Source of the DNA: Oscillospiraceae bacterium
GTDB taxonomy: Bacteria > Bacillota > Clostridia > Oscillospirales > Acutalibacteraceae
Length of the DNA stretch: 40,709 bases
NCBI GenBank assembly: GCA_015065805.1
Contig: SVPN01000015.1
Coordinates: 1-40,709 of the forward strand
Reading direction: 5' to 3'
Shown here piece by piece: positions 1 through 10,000 of this stretch. Made by a program: the position numbers and the translations under genes. Every line of letters begins with the position of its first letter. Positions within the stretch are counted from its first letter, which is position 1. The notes under the pieces are model-generated. The model was not told where the DNA came from. It was given only the letters and a program-made list of their open reading frames with translations, and did no database searches.

Positions 1-161
1 GGATAAGGTGAGCAGATTGCGAAAAACCCTTTATTTTCAAGGCTTTTAGAGGAATTCATTAACGCCCTACAATAAGCGATAATGATTTAAGAAAAGTTAG
101 TTTTCAAATTCCAATTTATCGAACAGATAGCTCACATTACTTTTGGTCGCTCTTTCGCAAC

Positions 162-201
162 AAAAAACGCGCCTTTGTCTACCGACAAAGGTGCGTTTTT
201 T
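162..201. terminator. Bidirectional intrinsic terminator
   Basis: An 18-bp stem (162-179 with 184-201) closes a TACC tetraloop, with one G-T wobble. It is flanked by six A on the left and six T on the right, so it works as an intrinsic terminator in both directions. No gene ends immediately next to it inside the window. It probably backs up the operon terminator at 416-460 or serves a gene to the left. Confidence 0.85.
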
Positions 202-202
202 G

Positions 203-375
203 AATGATGTTTGCCTTCGGCAAATGATGACGGCTTCGCCTAATGATGTTCGCTTCGCGAATGATGTGTGGCTTCGCCACATTTTATAGCAAACATCGCA
301 TCATTGCGACCAACGGGAGCAACATCATTTTGAGCGTAGCGAAAAGCATCATATCGCCGTAGGCGATGCATCATT
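203..375. repeat. Palindrome-rich ATGATG/CATCAT element
   Basis: The block is bounded by AATGATG (203-209) and its exact inverse CATCATT (369-375). Inside are small hairpins with TTC loops: 210-224 (6-bp stem), 232-240 (3-bp), 249-261 (5-bp) and 267-281 (6-bp). Each of the first three is followed directly by ATGATG or TAATGATG. A 6-bp stem with a GTA loop lies at 353-367. In the right half the spacer is inverted to CATCAT (299-304, 323-328, 347-352, 369-374). This is the layout of a REP- or MITE-like non-coding repeat. Copy number elsewhere in the genome cannot be seen from one window. Confidence 0.55.
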
Positions 376-415
376 GAAATATGCTATGAAACTGAATATG
401 TGAAAGTCGTATAGT

Positions 416-460
416 AAAAATCCCACCTGTTCATCGCACGATGAACAGGTGGGATTTTTT
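416..460. terminator. Terminator of the VWA/tubulin-like operon
   Basis: A perfect 21-bp stem (416-436 with 439-459) starts in A5 and ends in T6, with essentially no loop beyond the dinucleotide CA. Read on the minus strand it lies about 23 bases past the stop codon of the 1488-residue gene and has the U-tract expected of an intrinsic terminator. It also terminates in the other direction. Confidence 0.9.
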
Positions 461-482
461 GCTTTTTCCTACCGAATACGCA

Positions 483-3400
483 TCAGTGGATCGGGTTTTT
501 GCCCGGGTTGCTGAACGGGGTTTTGTGTGTAGCGGTGCTGCTCTTGCGCAGCGGGTATTTCTGAATGTATTCCCGCATACCCTGTCCGTATTCGCTCTGC
601 TCGGCGGAGCGGTGCGAGACATAGTCGATCGCGCGCTTTTCTTCACCGATACAGACCAGATACTGCGCTTCCGTCCAGACCGCCATACCTTCGATGGCGA
701 CCGGGTCGCGCGGGTTCCACAGGACATCCATATTCTCATATTGCCACACGTGCGTCAGCTCGTGGACGAGCGTCTTTTCCGTTTCGATGCGGGGCGAACC
801 GTTCTCCAGGAACAGGCGGGTCTTGCCGTTTGACAGACGCTGTGCGAAGCCTAACACGCGGGCGTCGCTGTGCGGTGTCGGGACAAATTTCTCGCCGAAT
901 TCCTTGGCAATTTCGGTTGCCGTGGTGATGCGGATCTCGATCTTGGAGCGGATCTTGATGCCGAAGATTGTTTCCATCCGTTTGTGGATCTGCTTGTAGA
1001 TCTTGCGGAAATCACGCACCTTGGTGATGGCGGTCTTCTCGCATTCCGCGCAACGCTCACGGCCGTCCTTGAGTACCGACCAGGTGCCCGTCAGCTTCAC
1101 GCCGCAGAAGTCGCAGTAATGCTCACCGGGCTCTGCGCGACGGATGTAGTAATGCTGATCCGATTCCTCATTGGCGGTGATGCGCGCACGGTACAGATCG
1201 TTGTCACCGAAGCCGTTCTCCTGCAGATACTGCAGCGTTGCCGACAGATCCAGTCCCTCGGGAACGCTGTCGTAGCCGTAGAGCATATAGAAGCGCTCGT
1301 TGTACGGCTTGCGCTCCTGCGAATGCGGATCGTCGCCCGCGACACCGGGATTCTCGCCGTCACTCACGTGCTCGGCACCGTCATCCTCGCCGTCGATGCC
1401 TTCCTCGTTGTCATCCACGACATCACACGAGGTGTACACGATGTTGAAGGAAATGCGGTCGCCGGACAGCGGTGAGTCACCTTCATCGGAAGAGCCGCCT
1501 TCGGCGGTTTCGTCCACGGGCAGCGGAGTATCCTCTGCAGGTTGCTCCTCAACGGGCTCATCCACGGGTTGTTCCTCAATGGGTTCATCCGCAGGTTGCG
1601 GGTTTTCCGACACAGGCTCATCCGCAGGCTGTTCCTCGGTGGGCTCCTGCGCAGGTTGCTCTTCCTCGTCCTTTTTCTTGCGACGGAAGATGCGATCCCA
1701 GATGGAAGGCTTCTTGGGCTTTGCAGGAGCTTCGGGAGCGTCAGGTGCCTCAGGAGCTTCGGGAGCCTCGGGACTCTCGGGAGTTTCGGGATTCTCGGGG
1801 ACTTCAGGGGCTTCAGGGGCTTCGGGCTTGTTCTTTTTCTTGCCGCCGAAGAGGCGTTTGAGCCAGTCAAGGAAGCGTCTCCACCAGGAGCGTTTCTTCG
1901 GCTTTTCGCCGTCGTCATCCTGACCGCCGTCCTGACCGTCGTCGTTGCCGCCGTCGTCGAAGATGTCACTGCCGCCGTCGTCATCCTTGACGTTGATCAG
2001 GCTGTCGTGCCAGCAAAGCTGATCGGTGATGATCTCTAAAATACGGCGGAAATAGCGTTCCACGTTGATGAGCAGACCCATATCGATCAGACTGTCCTCG
2101 ATGATGTAGATGAAGTCATCCTCTTCCTCAAGACAAAGCGCGGGGATGAGGCCTTCGGTCTGCGGGGTCAGCTGAGCGACGGTGGTCGCCACAATGTACT
2201 CGTGCATATCGGGGAACAGCGTGACAAACACTTCGTTCATCATCGTTGCCACGGTGAAGCGCACCTTGGCATCTGCACCGTTGAGGCGGAAACGCAGCAC
2301 ATTTTTGTGCGGATAGCTTCGTGTCGGCACGTTGTTGATGGTCACGCGGGTGGCATTTTTCAGGTTGCTGTAGTCGGAGAGATCCAGATAGCCTTCCGTT
2401 GCCACGGAAATCGCGGCTTCGCCGCGCTCCAGATAAATGTTCCCCAGGGTGACAGAGGCGGCCGTTTCACCGCCGGTACGGAAGCCCGCAACCGTATAGG
2501 TGCGCAGCTGACGGTTGTAGCGGCGGCGGGTCAGATGATCCGCGGCGCGGCGTACAACCATACCCGAATGCGGGGTGATGGACACGACCTCATAGTATTT
2601 GCCGTCAAACACCGTGAAGGTGCCCGGCAGGTATTTCTGATAGATATGTCCGTACAGAATGGAGTTCATATAGAGCCCCTTGTCGGACTCGTCCTCGGCG
2701 ATGTAACGCACGACCTGAAGCTGCGACAGGAATTTCTCCACAAACGAGGTGTTGAGAATGGAGAACACACGCTTGCGGATCGGGCGACGGGTCTTCGGAT
2801 CGATCTGCAGCTCGGTGCGGATGTTAATGATGCCGTCGGGACGTGCGGTCTTCTGCTCCTCTTCGGGGAGGAAGCAACGCACGATCAGCGACACCATTGT
2901 GGTGTATACATCCTGTGTCTCGACGCCGATCAGCTCCAGCGCATCGCGGATCTCATCCTCGTAAATCTCGCCGTTGATCAGGCGCATCGTGAGGCGGTAG
3001 ACCGTGTTGCTGAGCACACGCTGGTAGTCGGGGACGATGTTGGGGATCGCCTTCGGGTCATAGGTGAACACCGCGGCGTTTTCGCACATATAGTCGCGCA
3101 GCAGGTAGTTGGGGCTCAGCACGTGGATGAAGCCCTGCTTGGTGGCGCGCGAGCTGAACTGACGGATCATTTCGTAGGCGTTGTGGAATTCATCCTCCGC
3201 CACGACAAACACGTTTTCCGTCATCGGCATTGCCCACAGGTCACCGCTGATGCGCAGATGGTTTTCCAGCTCGGTCTGGGACACGGGGATGTCCATCACC
3301 TTGCACAGCGGGCCGTAATACTGCGACACGATCCAGCGGATATCGGTGGCGGGGAAGCGCTCATACGAGAGCCAGTCTACCGCCGACACCTTGGCGGCGA

Positions 3401-4949
3401 TCGCCGTGGCACCCAGCTCCGTGCCGATACCCAGATAACGCGCGGTATCCAGTCCGAGACGGCTGTGCAGACCGTTGCCGTCGGCTTCCCAGATCATCGC
3501 GGTGTTTTTCGCACTGCCCACAGCGGTTGCCGTGACCTCTTCGATGCTGCTGTTCAGGACGTGGGACAAGCTGTCCACCAGACCGTCGCAGTTGCGGTCA
3601 AAGGCGAGGTATTGCGGGGCATCTCCGCGGCGCAGATAGCTGACGATGTTGCTCAGACCGATCTGCATCGTGCCTAAAAGGCGGGCGGGGTCGGAGATGA
3701 TGACCAGGGTGGTTTCTTCCAGGAACTCCGCCTTGGCGGTCAGCAGTGCCTGGTTGTAAATGTCCTTCATCGGGAGCACCGCAATGCGCGTATGCTCGTC
3801 GCTGTCGGCAAGATAGCGGATCTTCCACAGGTTTTCAAAGCCGCTGACCAGCGACAGACCCTTGTTCATCCACGCCATCAGACTGCGGTCGGCACCCGTG
3901 CGACCGGCGATCAGCAGGATCTTGCGGTTGCGCATCAGGTGACGCATCAGCGGAAGGAAGATGTACTTGGTGGTATCCTCATAGAACGGTGTGTTGTACA
4001 GCACGTTTTTGCCGTCAAGGATGTTGCGTGCCGCCATCACCATGCCGTCGTCCAGCGTGTCATCCACGCGGGCAAGCTCCGAAAAATAGGAATAGAACAG
4101 ACGGGCATCGTGAGAGTCGGTCTCCTCCGCTTCGGTGCGGTATTGCTCCAAAAGCGTGTACAGCGACGAATGCTTGTCTTCGATGGGCGGAAGATCCGCA
4201 CAGCCGCACAGGCGATCGCCGAACAGTGCTTCATAGATCGGCTTGAGAAGGCTGTAGTCGGGCTCTTCAACGGGCTCATCCTCGGGAGGCGGATCGGTGG
4301 GCTTTTGTTCGCCGCCCTTGGCAAGACCGCTCAGGAAGAAGAAGCATTCTCCGAAAATGATGATGCCGAACGCGGGGTAGAAGGGAACGGACATCAGATC
4401 CTTGGAGATGAGATAGCAGGTCGTGGAAAACAGCAGACCCGAGAAGATCAGCACAAGCACGTGGATGTAAAACAGCACCTTTTTGGCTTGGGCGAGGCTG
4501 TCTTTGATGTACCACTTCTCGTCCTTTTCGTCGTAGGTATAGAACAGACCCGTCAGGAACGAGGTAAAGCCGTGCTTTTCGGGATGACCGGCGCTTGCGG
4601 GAGCAAGCATCGCTAACTTGATCACGACAAACAGCAGTACCATCAGGAAATTGGCGATGTACATCACGCCGAATGACCAGTTGATCTCATTGAGGAAGTG
4701 CAGAAATTCGTATTTTTCGATGATATCGGCAAAGCGTTCAAGCAGATAGTAGATCCCCGTGAGCAGCCAGTCGCTGATCTTGGGAATAAACAGCAGGAAC
4801 ACCACGCCGTAGAGCAACGCCGCAACGGGAAAGAACAGCTGCAGATGGCGCTTTTGCTTTTTCAGGTTGATCCACCACAGCAACAGTGCCGCCGCCAGGA
4901 TGGGGAGGACCGGGATCAAAAACTTCAGAAAAGCTATAATCGCTTCCAT
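483..4949 (-). CDS. 1488-aa polytopic membrane protein with C-terminal DA1-like zinc peptidase
   Basis: Last gene of the operon. Its ATG overlaps the stop of the upstream gene by one base (TAATG), so translation is probably coupled. There are five membrane helices at about 4-28, 36-57, 94-117, 158-182 and 188-210, then a large soluble region to about 1000. That region has a P-loop-like but degenerate GRTGADRS near residue 345 and a Walker B-like VIISD later. A low-complexity stretch (about 1000-1150) carries two basic-aromatic segments (1020-1041 and 1082-1094) separated by PEAP repeats and followed by EEQP repeats. The C-terminus has a four-cysteine zinc ribbon (C1279, C1282, C1300, C1303) and HELTH (H1396, E1397, H1400) with a likely third ligand E1420 in EGMAVWTE. 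Half-LIM followed by a gluzincin is the plan of plant DA1 peptidases. Substrate unknown. The DA1 link is inference from motif order and spacing. Confidence 0.85.
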   Translation of the reverse strand: MEAIIAFLKFLIPVLPILAAALLLWWINLKKQKRHLQLFFPVAALLYGVVFLLFIPKISDWLLTGIYYLLERFADIIEKYEFLHFLNEINWSFGVMYIANFLMVLLFVVIKLAMLAPASAGHPEKHGFTSFLTGLFYTYDEKDEKWYIKDSLAQAKKVLFYIHVLVLIFSGLLFSTTCYLISKDLMSVPFYPAFGIIIFGECFFFLSGLAKGGEQKPTDPPPEDEPVEEPDYSLLKPIYEALFGDRLCGCADLPPIEDKHSSLYTLLEQYRTEAEETDSHDARLFYSYFSELARVDDTLDDGMVMAARNILDGKNVLYNTPFYEDTTKYIFLPLMRHLMRNRKILLIAGRTGADRSLMAWMNKGLSLVSGFENLWKIRYLADSDEHTRIAVLPMKDIYNQALLTAKAEFLEETTLVIISDPARLLGTMQIGLSNIVSYLRRGDAPQYLAFDRNCDGLVDSLSHVLNSSIEEVTATAVGSAKNTAMIWEADGNGLHSRLGLDTARYLGIGTELGATAIAAKVSAVDWLSYERFPATDIRWIVSQYYGPLCKVMDIPVSQTELENHLRISGDLWAMPMTENVFVVAEDEFHNAYEMIRQFSSRATKQGFIHVLSPNYLLRDYMCENAAVFTYDPKAIPNIVPDYQRVLSNTVYRLTMRLINGEIYEDEIRDALELIGVETQDVYTTMVSLIVRCFLPEEEQKTARPDGIINIRTELQIDPKTRRPIRKRVFSILNTSFVEKFLSQLQVVRYIAEDESDKGLYMNSILYGHIYQKYLPGTFTVFDGKYYEVVSITPHSGMVVRRAADHLTRRRYNRQLRTYTVAGFRTGGETAASVTLGNIYLERGEAAISVATEGYLDLSDYSNLKNATRVTINNVPTRSYPHKNVLRFRLNGADAKVRFTVATMMNEVFVTLFPDMHEYIVATTVAQLTPQTEGLIPALCLEEEDDFIYIIEDSLIDMGLLINVERYFRRILEIITDQLCWHDSLINVKDDDGGSDIFDDGGNDDGQDGGQDDDGEKPKKRSWWRRFLDWLKRLFGGKKKNKPEAPEAPEVPENPETPESPEAPEAPEAPDAPEAPAKPKKPSIWDRIFRRKKKDEEEQPAQEPTEEQPADEPVSENPQPADEPIEEQPVDEPVEEQPAEDTPLPVDETAEGGSSDEGDSPLSGDRISFNIVYTSCDVVDDNEEGIDGEDDGAEHVSDGENPGVAGDDPHSQERKPYNERFYMLYGYDSVPEGLDLSATLQYLQENGFGDNDLYRARITANEESDQHYYIRRAEPGEHYCDFCGVKLTGTWSVLKDGRERCAECEKTAITKVRDFRKIYKQIHKRMETIFGIKIRSKIEIRITTATEIAKEFGEKFVPTPHSDARVLGFAQRLSNGKTRLFLENGSPRIETEKTLVHELTHVWQYENMDVLWNPRDPVAIEGMAVWTEAQYLVCIGEEKRAIDYVSHRSAEQSEYGQGMREYIQKYPLRKSSTATHKTPFSNPGKNPIH

Positions 4950-6961
4950 TATTCGGTCTCCTCCTTATCCTGAGTATCGTCGGGCTCATCGGCGGGCTCA
5001 CCGTCGGGGGCATCGCCGAATGTGGGCGGTGCGGGGTAGGCGGGGCATTCGTACAGCTCTTCCGTCCGGAGCGTAATCCCGTCGGTAAAGCTGAAGGGTG
5101 CCGCCAAAGCGTCTTCCATCGAATTGAACGCGGTCCTCGGTGTTTCATCGTTTTCTTCGCAAAGGAAGATACGCGACTGCGGGAGCGCGTCGATGTTGTT
5201 GTGGATATACACATCGGTGATGCGTGTGAGCGGGACACCGCGAATGATCGCCAGCGCACGGCAAGCGGTGATCGCATCCTCAAAGATCGCATTGGCGATC
5301 AGCAGCTCGTCGATCTGCTTGAGATGCGCGGTTGCGGGACGTGCCGTGGAAAGGATCTGATACTTGGTCATAAAGTCAAGCATATGTGTCAGATAATCCC
5401 CTTGCACGGTCGCGTTGTGCTGGATCTCCTTGAAGTGGTGACCGATCGTGTTGTTGTACAGTTCAACCAGCTTTTTCAGGTTGCGGAACAGCACCCACAG
5501 TCCGAAGATACCGCCGACAGCGGGAATGACCAGCGCCGCTCCCGAAATGGGCAGTGCCAGAAGGAAGCTGGAGACGCTGTGGGAAACGGACTGGATCAGA
5601 TAGGGCAGGAAACCGATGAAATAGATCGCCATAGCGGAAGCAAGCAAAGCAATGGCGACCTTCAGGCGCATACGGCGCCTGAGATAGGTGCGCACGACCT
5701 TGTCCATTTTCGCCTGCGCTTTTTCGAAATCGGCACGGCCGGTCACGGCACCGGCGTTGAGTCGGATCATTTCCAGCTCATCGTTGTTCATCGCTTCCTG
5801 CAATTCTTCGGCATCGTATTTGGTGATGATGCGGTCCTGCAGATCGGGCAGGGCATCTTCAAATGTCTGATGCACCAGATCGATCGCTTCGCTTTTGCCG
5901 CGATGGATGGCTTTGAAGAGCGAATTCATCGCCCCGCGGGTACGCTCCATCTGCGAATTCCAGTCGTGCTCGTCGAGCACGGGACGGTCCTTGACCAGGC
6001 TGAAGTTATCCGTATGGGCAAACAGATGGTGCACATCGAAATGCGGGAAGGTGACCGTGATCGGATCGGCGGTCTGGGACACGGTGATATCCGTGTTGGC
6101 GGCTTCCTCGCGGGCAAGCTGCTCCTCCTGCAGGATCTGATCGTTGTTGCGGTCGATGTTTTCCAGCAACATCGTGTAAAAGCGGTTGAGATAGGCGGTA
6201 AAGCGGTCATCGTCAATATCGACGGTGAGCATATGCAGCTTAAACGGAGCGAGCATCGCGTTGGTAAAGCGGTTTTGCGTCATCGTGATGACGGCGATCC
6301 AGAAGGGAAACCACGTGTCGGGGTAGGTCTGGTGGTTTTCTTCGGGAAAATCGTATACCAGGAAGCGACAGCTCGGCGGGTATTCATACCGCGCCCAGAA
6401 CTCCGAGTAACCGACGGTCAGATCGATCTCCCCGTTCAGAACGCGTCGGGGGTCGTTGAGGACACCCTTCGAGTCTTCACGAAGCTGGCTGAGCAGGAAC
6501 AGCTTTTGCTGTTCGATGTTTTTCAGCAGACGGGGAGTGATCAGATAGATGTTGGACGGGCGCGCGGCGCGGAACTGATACTGTTCGATGTAATCGACCG
6601 AATCGTCACCGCGTCCGCCCAGCAGATACAAAAGCCGCAGCAGGCGGTCCTGCTCGGGGTCATAGTCGGGGCGGTTGGCGCGCTCGTACGGGTTGATCGC
6701 ATATTGCGTATTGTTCGCGAAATCGTCGCGCAGATACGCCAGCGGATCGTGCGGTTCACATATGACATAGGCGTTCCACTCGGGAACGTTTCTCACCGTG
6801 TCCATCAATTGCGGCAGCATCGACGCGATGTCGTCGTCCATGCTTTGCCGATTCCACACGCAGACAGCAAGGTCGTTGTTGTGCTCCAAATGACCGAAGA
6901 AATAATCGTATTTGCAGTAGTGGTCATAGATTTTGGTATCGATAATCAGAACGGACAGCAA
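4949..6961 (-). CDS. 670-aa protein with two central membrane helices, unknown function
   Basis: I do not recognise the family. Residues 1 to about 425 are soluble and charged, with no signal peptide. Two hydrophobic helices follow (about 432-455 and 464-491), then a soluble tail ending in a Pro/Glu/Asp-rich segment. Both ends are therefore probably cytosolic. The start is TTG at 6961-6959, chosen because a strong AAAAAGGAGG site (6971-6980) lies nine bases upstream and no ATG or GTG fits. The stop overlaps the next gene's ATG by one base. It sits between the tubulin-like gene and the large polytopic protein, so it may be the membrane anchor or adaptor of the complex. That role is inferred only from position and topology. 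Confidence 0.85.
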   Translation of the reverse strand: MLSVLIIDTKIYDHYCKYDYFFGHLEHNNDLAVCVWNRQSMDDDIASMLPQLMDTVRNVPEWNAYVICEPHDPLAYLRDDFANNTQYAINPYERANRPDYDPEQDRLLRLLYLLGGRGDDSVDYIEQYQFRAARPSNIYLITPRLLKNIEQQKLFLLSQLREDSKGVLNDPRRVLNGEIDLTVGYSEFWARYEYPPSCRFLVYDFPEENHQTYPDTWFPFWIAVITMTQNRFTNAMLAPFKLHMLTVDIDDDRFTAYLNRFYTMLLENIDRNNDQILQEEQLAREEAANTDITVSQTADPITVTFPHFDVHHLFAHTDNFSLVKDRPVLDEHDWNSQMERTRGAMNSLFKAIHRGKSEAIDLVHQTFEDALPDLQDRIITKYDAEELQEAMNNDELEMIRLNAGAVTGRADFEKAQAKMDKVVRTYLRRRMRLKVAIALLASAMAIYFIGFLPYLIQSVSHSVSSFLLALPISGAALVIPAVGGIFGLWVLFRNLKKLVELYNNTIGHHFKEIQHNATVQGDYLTHMLDFMTKYQILSTARPATAHLKQIDELLIANAIFEDAITACRALAIIRGVPLTRITDVYIHNNIDALPQSRIFLCEENDETPRTAFNSMEDALAAPFSFTDGITLRTEELYECPAYPAPPTFGDAPDGEPADEPDDTQDKEETE

Positions 6962-6970
6962 CGGTGTGAA

Positions 6971-6980
6971 CCTCCTTTTT
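6971..6980 (-). promoter_or_regulatory. Ribosome binding site fixing a TTG start
   Basis: Minus-strand AAAAAGGAGG lies nine bases before TTG at 6961-6959. It decides the non-ATG start of the 670-aa gene. Confidence 0.8.
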
Positions 6981-6990
6981 CAGATTTTGT

Positions 6991-7030
6991 GCGGCTGTGC
7001 GGGGAAAACGGGTTCGCGGCGCACAGCCGC
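6991..7030 (-). promoter_or_regulatory. Intergenic hairpin between the tubulin-like and 670-aa genes
   Basis: A perfect 11-bp GC-rich stem (6991-7001 with 7020-7030) encloses an 18-base loop in the 103-base gap after the tubulin-like stop. There is no U-tract on the minus strand, so it is probably not a terminator. It more likely affects mRNA processing or stability, uncoupling the upper and lower parts of the operon. Confidence 0.55.
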
Positions 7031-7064
7031 GTCAAATTCTTTCCTTTACGGTGTCAGAGATTCG

Positions 7065-10000
7065 TTATTCGCCGTCGGCTTTTTTGCCGTCTTTCTTTTC
7101 GGCGCGTTCTTTTGCGCGCTCATCGGCTTCCGCCCGGGTCATTTCACCGATACACACCTTCCACTGATCGTCATAGACTTCGAACAGCTCTGCCGCGTTG
7201 TCGTCGATGTCGCCCATACGCTCAAAATAGTTCAGGATGTTGGTCATCAGGCGGCGCAGAAGCTTATCGGCATACGGATCCTGGATGATGATATGAATGC
7301 CTTCCTTGGGCTCTTCGCGATTGTATTGGGAGGCAACGTTTTCCAGCATCAGGTCTGTCTGCTCCTTCAGCCAACGGGCAAGATAAGCGGTGCGCTGGAG
7401 ATTGTCGGGGTAGAACACCGTCAGATAGTCTTCAATCAGATCGATAAAGTTGCGCAGCATCGCAATCGCATCGTCGTCCTTGAAGGAGCCGTGACCGACA
7501 GACGCCTTGAACAGCAACGGGAGCTCCAGGAAGCTGACGGCATCAAACCAGTGGTATTTCTTGAGGGTCAGGGTGCTGAGTTTCTTATACAGCAAGGAGT
7601 CGGTGAAATCACGGTTGGACAGACCCTTCTCGTATTTTTCCGTGTTGGTTGTTTTCTCGAAGCGGGCAAGGAAATCGCGCACCAGCGGACGGCTGAGGCT
7701 CAGTGCCTCATAGACCTCGTGCAGCTTGTCGCACAGGCCGTCGCTGACGACGATCTGCTCGCTGATAAAGTCACCGCGGTTATCCGTGAACTTATAACGG
7801 TCGCGGTCATAGCGGACGTATTTGTAAGCAAACGCGATCAGGAAGGCTTTTTGTGCGTCCACCTTGCGCTGTTCTTCGGTTTCGTCCTCAAAATCAGGCA
7901 ACACGCCCACAAAATGCCAGCGTCTGTCCAGGTGCGGGGTGATGATGTTGGACTGCGCGGAATCGGGCAGGATGTTGTCGATGCGGTTGACGTAATCACG
8001 GAAATACGAGCCGTCGGCACGCGGATCGGCAAGGTGCGGATCGGCTGCTGCAAACTTTTTAAGGTCGCACGCCTTGAGGTTGTACAGTGCGCGCATCACC
8101 AGCAGCTCGTCGGTGCCCATTTCGCCGTCCTTCTTGAAGCCGGGGAAGACTTCAAGAATGGAGGAGATGAACGTGTCGTCTTCGTCTTGGACATCGGGAT
8201 GCAGGCCGTAGGCGAAGATCTCATACGGCTGGCCGACGGGCTTGTCAATAAAGGGTGCGGCAAGCTCTTCGGCTTCCTGCTTCTTATCTTTAACGTACTG
8301 CAGGACATCGTCAAGATCCGTATAGCCTTCGAGGTATTCGGCTTCCTTCATCAACGCCTGCACAATGGTCATATTGACCTTGTCTCCGTATTCGGTGTTG
8401 ACCGATCCCACCCAGAAGTCGAAGATGTCTTCGGAAATAATGGATTTGATCAGTTGCACCTGCTGCTGACGGCGATCCTTGTGAGGAGTTGCAGTGGAGT
8501 TGAGATAGATTGCCTCGAAGATCTTCTGCTTGAATTCCGGCGTCAGCTTGATGGAGTCCACCGTGTTGGGGCAATCTTCGAGCAGCATCTGCAGGCACTC
8601 GGGTGAGGCACACACGTGAATCACCGATTTGCCCGGACGGTTGGGGAAGCTCTTCTCCAGACGCTGGATGCGGCGGTCGATCTGCTTGATCTCATCGGAC
8701 AGATCTTTGTAGAACTGCTCGTAATTTTTGCACAGATCTTCAATAAATGCCAGTGCTTTTTCCACGATCTTCAAACGGATATAGGATTGGAAGTAGGCAC
8801 GGATATTTTCCAGAAGCTCGTTGAAGCTTTCAATTGCTCTGGTGGCATCCGTGAAAAACTCCGAATCTCCGAAGAGCGAATTCTTCTTATGGAAGGCGGT
8901 TGCCAACATGGTCAATGTAACGGTTTTTCCGCCCGGTGCCGGATGGATCGGGTCTGTGAAGAATTCATTAATGGCGTTCTCCGCAACCGCAAGCGGTGTA
9001 TAGGTAACGCCGTTCAAAAGGACAGAAGCAACCTCTTTGGCGTTGAGTTGGCGCTTCTCGTGCTCGAACTTTCTTTTCAGGTTGTACAGGAAGAAGCGTG
9101 CCGAGTTCGGATGAATGGGCACATTATCGATCAAGAGATAATGCTCAATACGCGTGGGATCCTGAGGATTATAGCGATCAATACTGAAGCGCGAATCTGC
9201 TGCCACCGAAGCCGTGTTGTCTGCCACCTTTTTAACGGTATTGAACAGCGAACGGGACTGGTTGATCAGCTTGTTGAAATCGGAGGTGAAGTAGGAGCTT
9301 TCTTTGTTGTCCAGGTGCTTTTTGCCTGCGGCAATTGCATCGGAAACGCAACTGTCATCCACCGTATTGCTGCACTTATCGAGGATATAGCCGTGCAAGG
9401 CATTGAAGTAGGCATCCCAACGTGCCACACCCGTTGTAAAACCGTCAGCGCCGATTTCAGCGGTCTCTTCGTTGATGGTAACGCCGAGATAGTTACGGCT
9501 TTTACCGGAAAAGTCCTCCACGACATATTGGCAATAGGCTTCTTGCTCGTCCAGCGCTTGTTGCACCGTGCCGCTGCGGCGGCTGTTTTTACGGCGCTCC
9601 GCCTCGGCGGCCACCATATTATCGTAGCGGAGCCAATCTTCGGTCATTGCCTGCTTCATCCAGTTCAGGGCGATGTATTCCACGATCTTCTTCGAGGGGT
9701 AATACAGACGGGACACACCGACACCGCAGTAGCGGTTACGGCCCTGCTGAGCGCAACGCTCGAGGATCGTATTGTCCTCCGAAGAATTCAGGCGCTCGTG
9801 CAGGCGGCTGATGGAGGACACGTAGATGCATTCCGCCGCGTGCTTTTTGTATTCTTCCAGATCGGTCAGCGTTTCGCCCTTGATGTTCTGAGCATCAAAC
9901 AGGAAGCAGTAATCAAGCGGATTCTGCTCGTACTCGTCGTACTGATCGATGGTGCCGGGGCGCGGCATTTTCAGCGTAAAGCGGCTGCGGATCTCCGAGC

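Larger units (their letters stand above)
1..482. other. Non-coding region with terminators and a palindrome cluster
   Basis: This 482-base stretch holds no gene I can support. It contains two strong bidirectional hairpin terminators, annotated separately at 162-201 and 416-460. Between them, at 203-375, is a cluster of small palindromes separated by ATGATG or CATCAT. Bases 1-160 are AT-rich and show no convincing promoter, RNA gene or reading frame with a ribosome site. The minus-strand operon ends at 483, so this region is its downstream flank. Confidence 0.6.

Noticed and set aside
97-282. Small minus-strand reading frame of 61 codons
   Set aside because: It runs through the terminator and palindrome block, has no ribosome site, and its codons simply translate the repeats.
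1720-1830. Tandem DNA repeats that could be mistaken for a CRISPR or minisatellite
   Set aside because: They are in-frame codons for PEAP-type protein repeats with no regular spacer/repeat length.
5201-7288. 695-codon plus-strand open frame across two minus-strand genes
   Set aside because: It crosses the gene boundary and hairpin, has no ribosome site, and its composition is that of a shadow frame.
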